DNA of 64,000 nt from Gordionus sp. m RMFG-2023 (taxonomy: Eukaryota; Nematomorpha; Gordioida; Chordodea; Parachordodidae): NCBI RefSeq assembly GCF_954871325.1, contig NC_088776.1:10726052-10790051 (forward strand), given 5' to 3'. This document shows positions 1 to 13,300 of the stretch, one piece after another. A program made the position numbers and the translations under genes. The notes under the pieces were generated by a model. The model was not told where the DNA came from and ran no database searches. It saw nothing but the letters and a program-made list of their open reading frames with translations. Position 1 is the first letter of the stretch. Every line of letters starts with the position of its first letter.

Positions 1-1183
1 GTCCAAGTAGAAATATAAACGAACCATTATTAGATTTAAAGATGCAGAAATGTGAGAAGTATAAATTACCTTTTTACTTTATTTTTATCGACTTTAAACG
101 TGCTTTTGATAATGTTAACCATGATGCGCTTTGGAAGATTTTAACCGAATGTGGCATTGACTCTAATTTTATAAGGATCCTAAAAACACATTATAGTAGT
201 CTTTTTGCTTCCTTAAAAATCAATAATAAGGTTTCTCCATCTTTTACGACAAAGAAAGGGGTAAAACAAGGGTAGGTTCTTTCCCCGCTATTGTTTAATA
301 TACTTATGAATAAAATCATAGTAGATACGCTGGCTACTGCGAATCTCTTAGAATTAAAGTCCAGTCAGTCGTTCTTATTGGAAAATAGGGTGATATGTTA
401 TGCTGATGACATAGTATTGATAACAAAAAGTTTGGAAGAAACCCAAAATTTGATCTCTATATTGAACTCCTTTAGTTTTAAGGTTGGCTTGGATATAAAC
501 TTTGATAAAACAGTGATAATGCCCTCGTCCAGGCGCCTCTTCTGAATAATTTGGTGGTTGGGGGAAAGTTGGTTAAGGTGGTGAAATCCTTTAAATATCT
601 AAGTGTAACCATTGACAATAAAGGTAGTTGCAAAGAGGAACTAAAAATTCGTATACAAAATGCTAGGGCGGCTTTTTATGAATTTTTTAAACTGTGGAAA
701 GCTAGAGAGATATCCGTTTTCAAAAGACTCCGTATTTTCAACTCAACCATCATCCCGATTCTCTTTTATGGCGGTGATACATGGGAGATTAACAAGACCG
801 AAACTAGGAAATTACAAACGTTTGTAAATAAATGCCTAAGAATAATGAATGGAATTTTCTACCCTAATATCTCAAATGAAAACCTTTGGAAGATGTCTAA
901 CCATACCCAAGTTCATGTGTCTTTAAAAAAGAAGCGTCTTACTTTCTTTGCCCATATTTTGAGAAACCATAGTAACAATAGCCTCGTTATGGATGCCATT
1001 AATTGGTTATACTCCTTTAATGGGAAAACATATTGCAAATATAAGACATTATGGTTCTACAGAGCCTTGAAGGACATCATGGATCTAAACTTAAATTTGA
1101 AGCAGTTCTTAAGGCTAAATAAAAACAAAAAATCTATAAAGAAATTACTAAAAATTAAATCGAACTACCTAAACCTCCCATAA
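1..1183 (+). mobile_element. LINE (non-LTR retrotransposon) reverse transcriptase, 5'-truncated and broken
   Basis: Three consecutive open stretches (42-275, 291-545, 551-1183) give one reverse transcriptase. Motif A reads FIDFKRAFDNVNHDALW. GVKQG precedes an in-frame TAG at 273-275, where LINEs usually have Cys and then LSPLLFN; the text after the stop does read VLSPLLFN. The catalytic YADD lies at 399-410. A frame change falls near 545-551. The C-terminal part contains FNSTIIPILFYGGDTW, LQTFVNKCLRIMNGIFYP and the FAHILRN motif, as in RTE/Jockey-like LINEs that carry a conserved domain after the RT. The 5' end runs off the window, so the endonuclease is not seen. At least two disablements make it inactive. 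A partial second copy lies near 38.5-39.3 kb. Confidence 0.93.
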
Positions 1184-3179
1184 TTTTTTTAAATTTTTTT
1201 TATTTCTGTATTTCAGGTTATTTAATTTCTTCATTTCAAAATTTACCTCCTGATTTTGTCTTTCACCTATTCTGTGAATTACTTACTTCACTGACATTAG
1301 CTTTTATTTATCTTATTGACTTAATGTACTAATTTAAATCAGTCCATCCATTAGCTCTTATTTAACTTATTGACTTAATGTACTAATTTAAATCAGTCCG
1401 TCCCATATTTTTAATTACATATACAATGTCTTAGGTGTTGTTGTACTTCTATACACTTCCCATTATATGAGTTAAAATATATTAATGATATTTGAGAAAT
1501 AGTTTGTGATTTGCGTTTCTTATGTGGGCTAGAATTAATCTTTGGCTCTTTTTAACTTAGTTTTTGGGTATGTTTTGTATTTTTCCATAGTTTTTGAGTT
1601 CGAAATGTTTCTGGGGTAGAGTGTATCCTCTTTTGTTTATGAGATTTATTTGTTTATAGTCATCTATTTCTTTTATTTTATTTTTTTAATTTATTTTTAT
1701 TTATTTTTTTCTTCCCCAGTTTCTTTGGTCTCTCTAACATGTCCGCCCCTTCCATAGACTAAAATAGGAATAGTGGATGTGCCCTCAGTCTAGAAAATAC
1801 CAATTTCTCTCTTATCTTCCATACTTTTTGTATACGTTTAAAAGGTTCCTCTCGCCTTTGTATTCTAATTTTTCTTTCTTCTTTGCAACTACTTTTATTA
1901 TTAAGTATATTTCATAAATACATTGTGACTACATTTACCCTGTTCTAACTATAAGTTTTTGAAGTGGTTACTTGTTTACTATTTTTTTTATTCATTACAA
2001 TATTTTTCTTTATTATTGCTAGTTAACTAGATTTAACGTCTTTAACTTTTTTCTTTTTCAAAACATTACATCTTAATTGGTGTCTACATATAATACATTG
2101 GTCGTTCCCAGTGTTTCTCTTTTGTTTTTATTTATTTAGGAGTGGCAAGAGTTTAGCCTTGTTTTACTCTTTTTTACCTTGGAGGTAGAGGATTTTCTTC
2201 GTCATTGATTTCGAAGCATCCAAACATGTATTAGTGGTTTTCTGGATCTGGAAGATGTTGGGGTCTTCCCTTTTCTGACACGAAGCTGCATGGTTAACAT
2301 TATCAATAGCTCTGCTATAATTTACAAATGTAAAGTAGAAGGGGGTTTGTACTTACTTTTTCTGCATGATTATTTTTCTGAATTAATTTTTGGCTCCAGT
2401 ATTTTCTTTTCTTGGCCTGTATATACTTATGTATTTTTTTTTTTGGGGGGGGGGGAGATTCGGTGTAGGTGGTATGCTTGTGGTTTTTTGAGTGAACCAA
2501 AAAAAATTTTTCCATGCTACAGGATGTGATGGCTATAGCTCAATAACCCTTTAATTTCTGTGGTCTTAGTTTTTTGGGTAGTTACTTAGGTAGGATTTGT
2601 TCCATCCCACTGCAGTAATTCCGCTCTCATTGAAAGAGGGCAAATAGGTAGCGATATTGTTATAGGTGATATTTTTGGTTTTTCTGCTGTGATATTATCT
2701 AGCCCCGGAGCTTTGTTTTTTCTTAGTCTTTGACCACTTATTATTTCATTTATGGAGAAACCAGTCGACAGGGGGGTGGCGAGGTTTGTAATTATGTTTG
2801 TTGGTAGAGTCTTTCCGTGAGTGATAGACTATCATATAACCTTCAAGCCATAATGCCTTTTGTTAATCCTGGCCAACAATTACTTTTCCATTTCCTAAAA
2901 CTTACGGAGCTGGTTCCTATTTCTGCGTCATAGTTTCTTTCTCTCATATCTTTATCATTATCAAAGACCTTTTTCGCTATATAATCTATCTATCACTCCA
3001 TAGAGTATTTTGTTTCTCTGGAAAAAGAAAAAAAGAACCTTTGTTGTGTGGTGTTCGTTGCTGGATAGTCATAAACCTATTACTGACTAGTTTTTGCCTA
3101 TTCACTGGAATTTTCACCTATTTAAACAATTTGCGGTAAACCCATTAGCTTTTTCTTATTTTCATGAATAAATTCTAAT
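1184..3179 (+). other. Probable LINE 3' region, T-rich
   Basis: No gene is visible. This stretch separates the RT stop from a tail segment (3180-3545) that recurs in the second LINE copy, so part of it may be the 3' untranslated region of the same element or later insertions. It holds a tandem duplication at 1288-1400, T-rich runs, and an abrupt homopolymer switch at 2434-2455 (11 T then 11 G). The short open frames on both strands near 2290-2529 only span this low-complexity tract. Confidence 0.4.
1288..1400. repeat. Tandem duplication, unit about 63 bp, two copies
   Basis: Two adjacent copies share the core TTGACTTAATGTACTAATTT, followed by AAATCAGTCC. They differ at only a few positions, so the duplication is fairly recent. 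Confidence 0.85.
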
Positions 3180-3545
3180 CTCAATTGATATGAACACATT
3201 CTCAATTATTGTTAGTAATTATCAGGCTTACATTAGATGTTAAACTTAAAATTAGCGACCACCCACCCTTAAAGTAATTAAATTATTTTTGCAGTTCTTG
3301 GGTATAGGCTTTTGTTTTGCCCATTTCTTTTTGTTTATTAGTCTATAGACGTTTAAGCAACAGTTCTCGGACTGTTGCGCGTACAAGTACGTGGGGCTTG
3401 CCCACAAACGTGTGAAGGGCTCCTCATTTTTATCCCCTTAATTAACTATCCAGTTTTATGGATTTTTGAGGAAAACCTAGCGTAGCTCTGTTGTATCCAC
3501 AACCAGAGGGCGAAAACGCTTTTATCACGTATCACGTAATATCTC
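3180..3545 (+). repeat. LINE 3' tail segment, copy 1
   Basis: This segment is the reverse complement of about 38460-38710. Shared blocks include GCAGTTCTTGGGTATAGGC, GCTTGCCCACAAACGTGT and ATCACGTATCACGTAA. In copy 2 the same segment lies just downstream, in the same orientation, of an inverted end of the LINE seen at 1-1183. That order matches this locus, so I infer it is the 3' tail of that LINE family. About 100 bp near 3423-3525 is present here and absent from the other copy. Confidence 0.7.
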
Positions 3546-6500
3546 TGAAGAACTGTCACAAATTAATTGGGAATATCATATTTTTATCTAAAATAATTGT
3601 TTAAAATATGTAATCATAATTATTAAATTTTTCTTGTTACTACTAGAAAATAATAGAGCTTCTACCTCACCCCAAACTTTTAAAAAGTAGCTGGCTATAG
3701 GTACAACTACTTTTACAAGTATTTTCGCTACTAATTCTACTATCTCAAAAAATAGCGCCAATTTAACAGTTACTTTTAAAAGGATGTCTACATTTTTTTC
3801 TTTAAGTATGGATGAATAAATAAAATATTGTATATTTTTTATCGTAAATTAATTTTTAACCCATTTTGTGATACTATATTAATATCACATAATAAAATAT
3901 TATATAATAAATTGATAGATATATTTATAAATAATTTAATTGGTAACTATTGTATTACCATCTAGTTAAAAAACACCTTTTTACAAAAATAATCTCTTTA
4001 CAGGAGAATGGGATGAGTATTTTAAATATGTGAGATCCGATATGGATGATCTCAAAATATTTGTTTGATAATAAATATTATTAATATGAATATCATTATA
4101 TTTATCGTCCTTATAAGAAATATCAACAAAAAATTTAAGAAAGCATGATTTTCTCGTTTTGTTAGGTTACATTTTAGACTCTGAGTTAAGATAATGATAT
4201 ATATAATTCATGAGCTAATCTACATAGTTTCAACCAAGCTCAATTTTTTTTAAAAAAGGCAAGAGCAAAATGGCAAATATATTTTAATCATTATATTGTT
4301 CTTGAATTCTGAAAAAGCAGTGACAAAATTTCCATAGAAGCAAGGGAAGCATTGCTTCTATTAAAATTCTTCTTAAAAAAAAATAATATAATCTTAATAA
4401 TATGTAAATCATTATTATTAATTAAACGATAATAAGTTTAATAATTCTCTACATTTATTATTCCTAGGGTTTTATTCATACAAAGAATAAAATGATTTAC
4501 AATTAAAACGATTGAAAGTTATACTATTTCTTAAATAAATTATAAAATAATAGAGCTTTTTTAAGTCACAGAGCGCCCCTTTTCAATTATGATAGAGAAA
4601 GAGAAGACACTCATTCCTTAGAAAAGGACGCATTCTGTATGAAAATGGTTAACTATTATTCAAGCAGAAACGGATTTTTTTCTTGAAAATAAGGAAAAAA
4701 CACATAAAATAGATAAGTAGTAATTTGAAGGATCGTATTGATATATACAGGTTTTGGCACGTTACTCCCGTTAGTTACTTAAAGAAAAGGTATAACGGTT
4801 AAGTTAGTTTTTTTTACTTCAGACAAATTTATTAGAAAAGCTGTTCGTTGCATTTAAAAAAAATCTGATCATTCATTTTGCTGCAAGTCATTATAATAAT
4901 TAAGGCGGTATAAACTATAAACACACACTAGTTTAAAAATATCGATTTATTTAAATAAAGTATATATTTATTAAGTATATTATTATATTTAAGCATATCA
5001 GACTTAAATATTTAAATGTCCTCCATGGTCTATGTCAATAGTAATAATGAAATAATATCCCTATAAATATATTAATGGGTAAAAAGAAGCGGTGTCTTAA
5101 GCGGCAAGGGGAGGGGGTACGAGCAGTTTAATATCAATTTTTTAAGGAGAGTAGGCATCTAGGGTTTAAGGGTCGGCATCTATGTTAGGGGGTAGACTAA
5201 ATAATGGGAGGGGGAGTGGGGTTACGAATTTAATTTTTAGATGAAATAAGGCTAAATATATTGCTGTAAATTTATTCAATACTTATAGTTCCTATTTAAT
5301 ATACATAGATACATTGCTAAATAATGACCAACTTAAAATTATCTAAGGAAATTATATAAAAAAGCTAGTTTTCTAATAAATAAATCAGATTTAGGCAGTT
5401 CATTTCTAGTAAATTATAAGTTTCTGTTTGGCATTTAGTAAAGAAGTCAAAATACTGGAATGCAAGATTTGGCAAGATTTATATGTAAAAACAATTATTT
5501 ATTATTTTTGCAAGGTAAGTTTTTTGTTCTTTTACAATATCGATGACGACCGCAACTAAATAATAAATTATATCAAAAGCGAATCAAAAATCATAAGCGT
5601 AGTTTAATTTCTCACATGAGATTAAGTAATAGCTATCATTAAAAAAATGAAAGATAGGCCATGCAAAAATTTTGAACATGGATTCTACTAATTTATACTC
5701 AATTATGTAAATCTATTTTGCATTCAAATATTTTGATTATTTTACAAAATGCTAAATAGATGAATTTATTTGGAAATGAATTGCCGTAAAAACTCTTAAT
5801 TTCACAGATAATAATCAATATCCTAACACTTATAAATTTTGAAGAAAATATACTTTAAAATTATCAATTAATATCTTAATAATATCTCCTCTATTAATTG
5901 TGCAATAATTATATACACATATATTATAATTTCATATTTTATTCAATAAAGTATATTTTTTACCCAAAAGGTGCCTCACGTCGAGAAAATTTGTTATACC
6001 CCTGTATAAGTTATAACAATTTTATAAAACATATTAATAACATAAAAAAATATTGCAAAAAATAAATAACAGAATTCTAATAAAAGACATAATATTTCAA
6101 TAAAGAAACATATCAACTCAATAAAAGTTGGAAATCAAATTTAATTTTGTTTCTTTAGTCCATAATCAATAAATTTAAAATAATGATCATATAAATTCTC
6201 TAACGTGGTTAAGAAAGAAAGAAGGCGCGGTTAATTATTTTTAACCTATTTTTTTTTACTTTTAAATTTAATTAAGTTTATTTTTATTAAATTTATTTTT
6301 TAAAGCTTTTTAAAAATTATAATGATAAATTTTATTTATTTCAAATAATCGCAAAATTTAAAAAAGGAATATAATTTTATTAAAAATTTTTAACGCTTAT
6401 ATAATAGAAATAAATTTAACATTAAATATAAATAAAACTTAAAAAATAATTAAAAATGAAAAATATCAATGAGTTTCATCTTAGATTTTTTTCCAACTAA

Positions 6501-6963
6501 TTATTTTTTGGCATCGGTATCGGGTGTTAATTCGTGTTAGTATAGATGATATCGATTTTGATATCGGTTATCGGTAACTATGTTTGTATCGGTATTTTTT
6601 CTTGCCATTTTCATTTCTTTATTCCTTAGTTTACATATTGATATACACATAGGCGTACTCGCATATTCCTTGGGTGAATTTCCTCTCGTTTTCACCAATA
6701 AATAATGTAATAATTATATGAGATATAATATCCTAAGCTAATTCAAAAACAAATACGAATTAAATACTAAATTATTCGTAATCGATTCATTAAAATGAAA
6801 GCATATTTCAATATATACGTAATATTGTGAAATTATCATAAGAAATATATAAACTACAGATAATGTATTAAAATATTAAAATGAAAACAAATTACAAAAA
6901 TTTGATTTATTGTACAACAATATTAATTAAGGTTTTATATTGTTAAAAATCCCGATTCCGATT
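3546..6963. other. AT-rich intergenic sequence
   Basis: No coding signal seen. A G-rich patch at about 5085-5225 contains GGGGAGGGGG, AGGGGG and GGGAGGGGGAGTGGGG runs and two copies of GGCATCTA. A TATCGG-rich patch lies at about 6510-6600. An AGTAGC/GCTACT-rich patch at about 3660-3790 resembles the sequence at 49.3 and 50.3 kb. Confidence 0.5.
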
Positions 6964-7125
6964 AAGATTTTAGCCAAAATTTATGTAAGCCTCGAGATTT
7001 AGCGCATATATGTCCAAACCTTTCTACCCTTTATAAGCAAAATCTCCAGACTTATTATTTTTATTATTATAATTTTTAATCGGGCCTTTTTTCAAATCGA
7101 ACAGAATTGGGCTTTTTAACAACGC
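6964..7125. mobile_element. MITE family 1 (GTGTTGTTAAAC termini), degraded copy
   Basis: It keeps the family order: TTTTAGCCA, then TGTAAGCCTCGAGATTT, then ATGTCCAAACCTTT, ending in GCTTTTTAACAACGC. The left terminal repeat is lost. It ends about 250 bp before the start codon of the EGF-domain gene, so it could lie in that gene's promoter. Confidence 0.6.
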
Positions 7126-7375
7126 TACGCTACTTTATACTAAACTCTTTAATTTATATGGCATACTATACTGTTAACACAGCACACTATTTTTCCAGCA
7201 ATAAACAAGGCTTTTTTTTAAACATTAATAATAGAACGTTTCTTTTTGATTTAGACATTTTAAATATAACTTTTTTTATTTTTAGCTAATTAAATTATCA
7301 TATTTATTTTATTTTTTTTCAAGCTAAACCCTGATCGTTTTTTATTCTTAGTTTTCATTAGCTATAAAAAATAAA

Positions 7376-10300
7376 ATGTTGAAAAAGATAACTTTTAAAG
7401 ATTTTGTAAAATTTATAATATATTTAACTTGGACGAATGTTTATAATTACTATGTGCAAGCAGCTGGGAACCCTAAATATATTTATTCGCTAGAATCGAG
7501 TAAAGGACATTTTTCTCAAATCTCGCCAACGTCGAAAATTAAGAACTTTCATCGTTTTTATTCCCATTCGCTAAGCAATGATTCCAATGTTGTAGAGGAG
7601 TACTTTGATAGAAAAAGAAATGTATCCATAAACGAATCGCTTGAGTCTAGTACTAAAAAAATATCAAAACTACTTTCCTCGCCTATAGCAGCCAGCAATG
7701 CTTTAAATGAGGCTAAGCGTTATTTAATGGATAATTTTATCGAATACCCTGATCAGCCAACTGCAAATATCGACGAAACTTCAAAATTGGACTTGCAAAA
7801 TTTAACATCGAATGAAATCGAGTATCCGATCGAAGGTTTGCCCTTCGTTAAAAGGGTTAACCCCTTAAATAAAGAAAATTTCGTTCTTGATTTAACGACC
7901 AATTATTTTTTAGATTTAAACATAGATCCTAGAGACAAGAAAGTAACAGATTTAGAAGATAATTTTCCCAATTATCAAGAGCCCGTGACTTTAACAACAT
8001 GGGATGAAGAAAGTTCATCTTTTCATCAATCATTGAAAAAATTGGATGAGGATGATATTCCTGTTGATGATAAAATTTCTTCCCCTAAACATTTTATTAA
8101 ACATCGCCAAGGATTTAATTCCAAAAAATCTCCAAAAAAGATTATTCAATCGGAGGGGAATGATAATGTAGTCAATAATTCAATAATCTTTCATTCAAAT
8201 AATGTTCAGACTAATGAATCATTAGTGGACATTGAGAAGGAAAGCTTTAATTTTGTATCCTCACCTAGAACCGAGAGTAAGCGAAACCATACCTCTCATA
8301 AAACGCCTGTAAATAGCAGCCAAGTTTCAATGTTGTCAGAGAAACAAATTGGTGGTTGCAAATCGATATGTGTCAAAAACGCGCATTGTCAGAAAAATGC
8401 TTTGAATTTAGAAACATGTAAATGTAATTATGGTTATGAGGGTGATGGAGTGAATGAATGTCGAGGTTATTTGGTAATTTTTATTGTTTACCAGACATTT
8501 TGAACTATTCTGCATTTTTCTTATCGCGAGTAAGAAAAATTCGAAAAAATAAACATGCTGTAAATAAGCAGCTGATTTTCAGTGCAAGGCCTCCATTTAC
8601 AGTAAACGCGAAATATTGCGATATCACTCATAAAGATAGATAAGTCAGCGTTAAACATTAGCATAGCTCTATAATTTACATGATGTGCATTGTAAATTAC
8701 GCATCGCTTGAAAGACCATAGCGGTATTTCGCACTTACTATAAACGAGGCCGGACATATATTAGCATTTTAATTTGTGAGTACATTTATTTTTTATAATT
8801 TTCGGCATAATTATACAATGTGCCTCTTTAGAACTTTTCTTTCACAAAGATCGCCAGAGGCAAAAGAAACAAAAAATGGAGGCACGAGTTATGAAAAATA
8901 AAAAAGGTATAATTACCATATGATATATATATTGATGGGTCTAGTTTTGAATTTCTATTTTTCCTTCAATAAATTTTTCAAGCATCTCGAATCTCGTTGG
9001 GTTATAACACTTCTATCTAGTTTTCCAACACATTACAATTAATGTATAAAAAAATATTGAGGCTGTGTCATGGTTCGACTTATTTTTTATACTTATTACT
9101 GTTTAGCTCTAATCAGCATTTGAACTAGGGCACCCTATTTTAGGTTTTAAGTGTTTGGTAACATTGTTTTTTTATATTTTTTTTAGTATTTTTGTTATGC
9201 TTTATTTTTCGTATTTTTGTTTAATTTTTAAAATGTTTTTTTCGTTTTTTCTTTATTATTGTTGTTTTTCTTTCTTTTACATTTAGTCGAAGTCATGTAG
9301 CCGGCTAAAAAGTCGGCTCTTTAAAAATAAATCAAACCAGGACACAGCCCTATAATTTTTCCAAGCTAGTGTTTTTTTAGTGTGATTTTCATGCACAAAG
9401 ATAATATACAAAGATACAAATAATTATTTTTTTTTACGACCTCCTATTTCATATTCTCTAAAAAGAAGCGTTTACATAATTTATGAAATTATGTGAAAAA
9501 TAAATTATAATTTTATATAGTATGTATACCAAAAGTGATAGATTTAATAAGAAAATATATTAAGGTAGAAAAAAACCAGATCCCCCTTCCCCATAAAAAA
9601 TATAAATATATCAATAATAATGTACAATTTAATCTCAGAATCAATGAAATAGAAGAATTTTAAATATCAGGCTAACCCTGCAATCACAGTTACCGCTAAT
9701 TCGTGGCCAAATATATAAAATAGGCGAGAATTTACGGCGAAGTATACAAAATATACTGTATTTTTGTATATTTTGTTGCGATAACTGTGAATGCAGGGTA
9801 GGATAGCTTTTTAACCATTATTAATGGGTGGTTATGTCTTACTATTTTTATGAAATTCCAAAAAGTATTCACACATGCTCGCCCCTTTATATTTTATTTT
9901 CAACTCATGTCCATCTAGATTATCATTTTAAACCAATCATCATATTAATAAAAGGATGCCTGGGCTTGTCATATGAGGTTTCTAATCAAATTTCATAAAT
10001 TCCGATATGATACATTTTCAGGCATATGATGATTTTGACTAAAATAGCGTTGAGTAGCCCTTGGTCTCCCTATATTATATAAAATTTATTAATTTAAATT
10101 ACAATTTATATATTTATTTCAATTTAACTAATAAAATAAATCGAAAGCTTTTAAAAAAATAAATTTCCCACGATCAATTTAAAATGTATTTATGGGATCA
10201 ATTTTACTTTGTTAATATTATTTTTTACTATAATTCCATTCATGATAATAATCTAAGTATTGTTTATTTTAATAAAGTAAAGACAGTTTTTAAAAATCTA

Positions 10301-13300
10301 TCAGCTGTTAAATCGTGCCGGATCGGATCCCATTATTAATGCCACCTTATGCTTTCTAAAACTTTACGATTTTATCACAATTTGGGTTTAAATCTAATTT
10401 AATTAATAAAAAAAACAACAGTTAAAAATGGCCACATAGGAATGCCGCTATGACAAAATATCTAATTTTTTTAAACAACTGTGCGAGAGGTATACGATAC
10501 CAATATATTTAATTGATAAATAAAAACCTAATAGAGTATTTTAATTAAAAACGATGGTAGTAAATATTTAAGCCAATATTGCATTTTTCATTTTTAAACC
10601 GGAAATGTGTCCATAAGACTGAAATTATAGTGGATTACTTAGGCATGGCCAGGATTTTGCTAAGGGAAGGGGGGAAGAGGGGGGAAAAGCTATTAGGTGA
10701 GTTTTTCTCCCATAAATTTTGATATTTATGAGAGAGAACTGGTAAATTTTTGTAGACGATTTAACATCGGATCGGTTTTTAAAATCTTCTAATGAAATCA
10801 ATTTTTAATTATAAATAATTGACATTAAATAAATTAAATAATAAAATAAAAATAGTTCTCATTAAAAGATTTTAAAAACCTATCAGCTGTTAAATCATGT
10901 TAGGATTCTCCTTGATTTAAATCGAAACCTCATTGATCCGGCATATCTAATAAAAACTTTTGACAAAATAAAAAAAATTAATTAAACTAGTTTTTAAATA
11001 TTTTTCTAAAAATTATAATTATAACTCAATAACTCAAAGATGGCCATTTATGCGCTATTCAGGATATATGCAGGACTGGAGAACATTGTTTAGAAGTTGA
11101 TGCCGCCAAATACCTTTGTATTTGTGATCCGTTTGGCAACGCGACTAAAGGTTGTGTCAATAAAGAAAGTCTCAACGCTTCCACGGTGGCGCAAGCTAAA
11201 AAATATAGGAAAGTTTAAAATAATTTATATCAAAAATCTTATTATTTTTCAAATAATATTTTTGCAGATAAAAATTTAATATCCTTGGGGAGGGAAGGGC
11301 CCATTCAGCTCCTTTAAGGGATATAGCTAGTTCCTATCATTGCGTGAGAAAATGTTATATATTTCTTTCTTAGTCATGTTTTGCCCCTCGCTAAAACAAC
11401 ATTTTTAATAGATGGGAAAAATGGATTAAATTATTAATCAAATCATATAAATTCTGAAAAGCATATATTATCTGATTTTGCTAAAAAAAATTTATGTATC
11501 AGGAAATGAAAGAAAAAGAGATTTATGCTAAAGAGATGGAATTTTTAGCTCCCAATTTTATCTCTGCAAAGGACGAATCCAATGAGGACGAAAAAGAAGG
11601 TTATAATAAGATTTTTTTTAAAATAGAAATTGGAGGAGAAGGAAGTTAAATTTTTGCGAGAATTTTTATTATGTTAAATTTAGGATAATCCAATTTATTA
11701 AGAGTTAAAATTTTTTAAGATATGATAATAATTTGCCCTGAATTAAGCTAAAAGTTTAAGCAATTTATATATCTTTGTTCAGTTATATACATTATATATT
11801 ATAATGAATCTTATTATTTGTTCTCTATACGTTACGTTAGTGAGGCCATGCAATTATTGATAGCCACTTTAAAAAGTTAACGCATTTCTGTTATTTCAAT
11901 TTAAAAGTATGATGACGTTACTTGCTTCGACATTGATTTACAGCACTATTTCTAATAAAAAGACTTTTTTAAAAAAAATTTAAGTCACAGTAACATTTGT
12001 TAAACATGTGTTTTCCAGCTATCAATGAATTCACTATTTTAAGTTAAAAAGATTTTAAAGATTATTTAATCATATCTAAGGTATGGCAATTCATAAATAT
12101 TACCATCATCCCTCATTTATTTGAGTTTTTGTCTTTATTTGTCAATACATTATAAAAATCAAGTTTTATAATATAATATAACTTGCAAACAAAACATAAT
12201 TAGATTTCAAGGTGAAAATAGCATCAGGAGAAGTTTCAAGCTTAACTGGGTTTGAAAATTGCAGAAAATGTTCCCTACGAGGTTCCGAGTGCTTAGTGAT
12301 AGGGGATTTGATTAATTCAACTTTGTGTTTATGCTTGCCTGGGTATAACGGAGAATTTTGTCAGAATAAAGGTAAAATTAAAAAAAATTCCCAAACAAAT
12401 TTATTTCTCTGATAGTTCATGTTTAGTAGAGATCTGCAAAGTTATGCCCGGCCCGTACCCGGCCCGAGTTCGGCCCGGCCCGAACGGGCTTCGTGCCGGG
12501 CTCGGGCCTAATTATATTTAAAATAATCGGGTTCGGGCCGGGCCTAATATTTTTAAAAAAATTTCGGGCCAGGTCGGGTCGGACCTTGGAAATTTTATTA
12601 AATATATCTATTTTTAAAACAGTCACTAATTTATCCCGATAAGAAAGAAAAATATAAGAGTTGTGCAAAAGTTACACGTGGTAATAAAATTTTTATATCT
12701 TGGCATGATAAGAGTTTACAAATTACATCTTTTCGCCAGACTGGGTCAAAAAAAATGGGTACCATCCCGCTTGTCTTTTCCTTAAGGATATGTAATAGGT
12801 TATTACCATTTCAAAGACGCTAAATCACCACTATGTATTTATTTAACGTTTTTAAAATTAAATCTAAATTTTGAATATAGTGTCTTCCCTCAAGATAATA
12901 TGGCAAAACAGGGGTAGCTTGTATTTCTATATAGGTATCATGGCATCTTTAACGTTGGCAATTCTCATCGTTATCATGATAATGTTTTGTTGGCGCAAAA
13001 GAAAAAGGTATTTTTATTAAAATATATCAATGATAAATAAGTAGTGAGAGTATATCATTATTAGATTGATAGTTGTTACATATAGATTTTATCAATACCT
13101 ATCAATAATATCACATTTAAATTTAGTTCCTTTTTTTTATTTACCCTTTATAAATTAGTCTATCTAGATGATTTTTCTTTCTATGCGGCTAACCATATTG
13201 TTATTAATTTGAACTGTAAACTATCATTCTATTTAATTGCCTTTTCTTATATTATTATTTCCTAACTAACATCAGATATCCACTCTTATATTCATCTTCA

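Noticed and set aside
8521-8757. Overlapping frames of 61 and 78 codons on opposite strands
   Set aside because: Both arise from the inverted-repeat element at 8588-8751.
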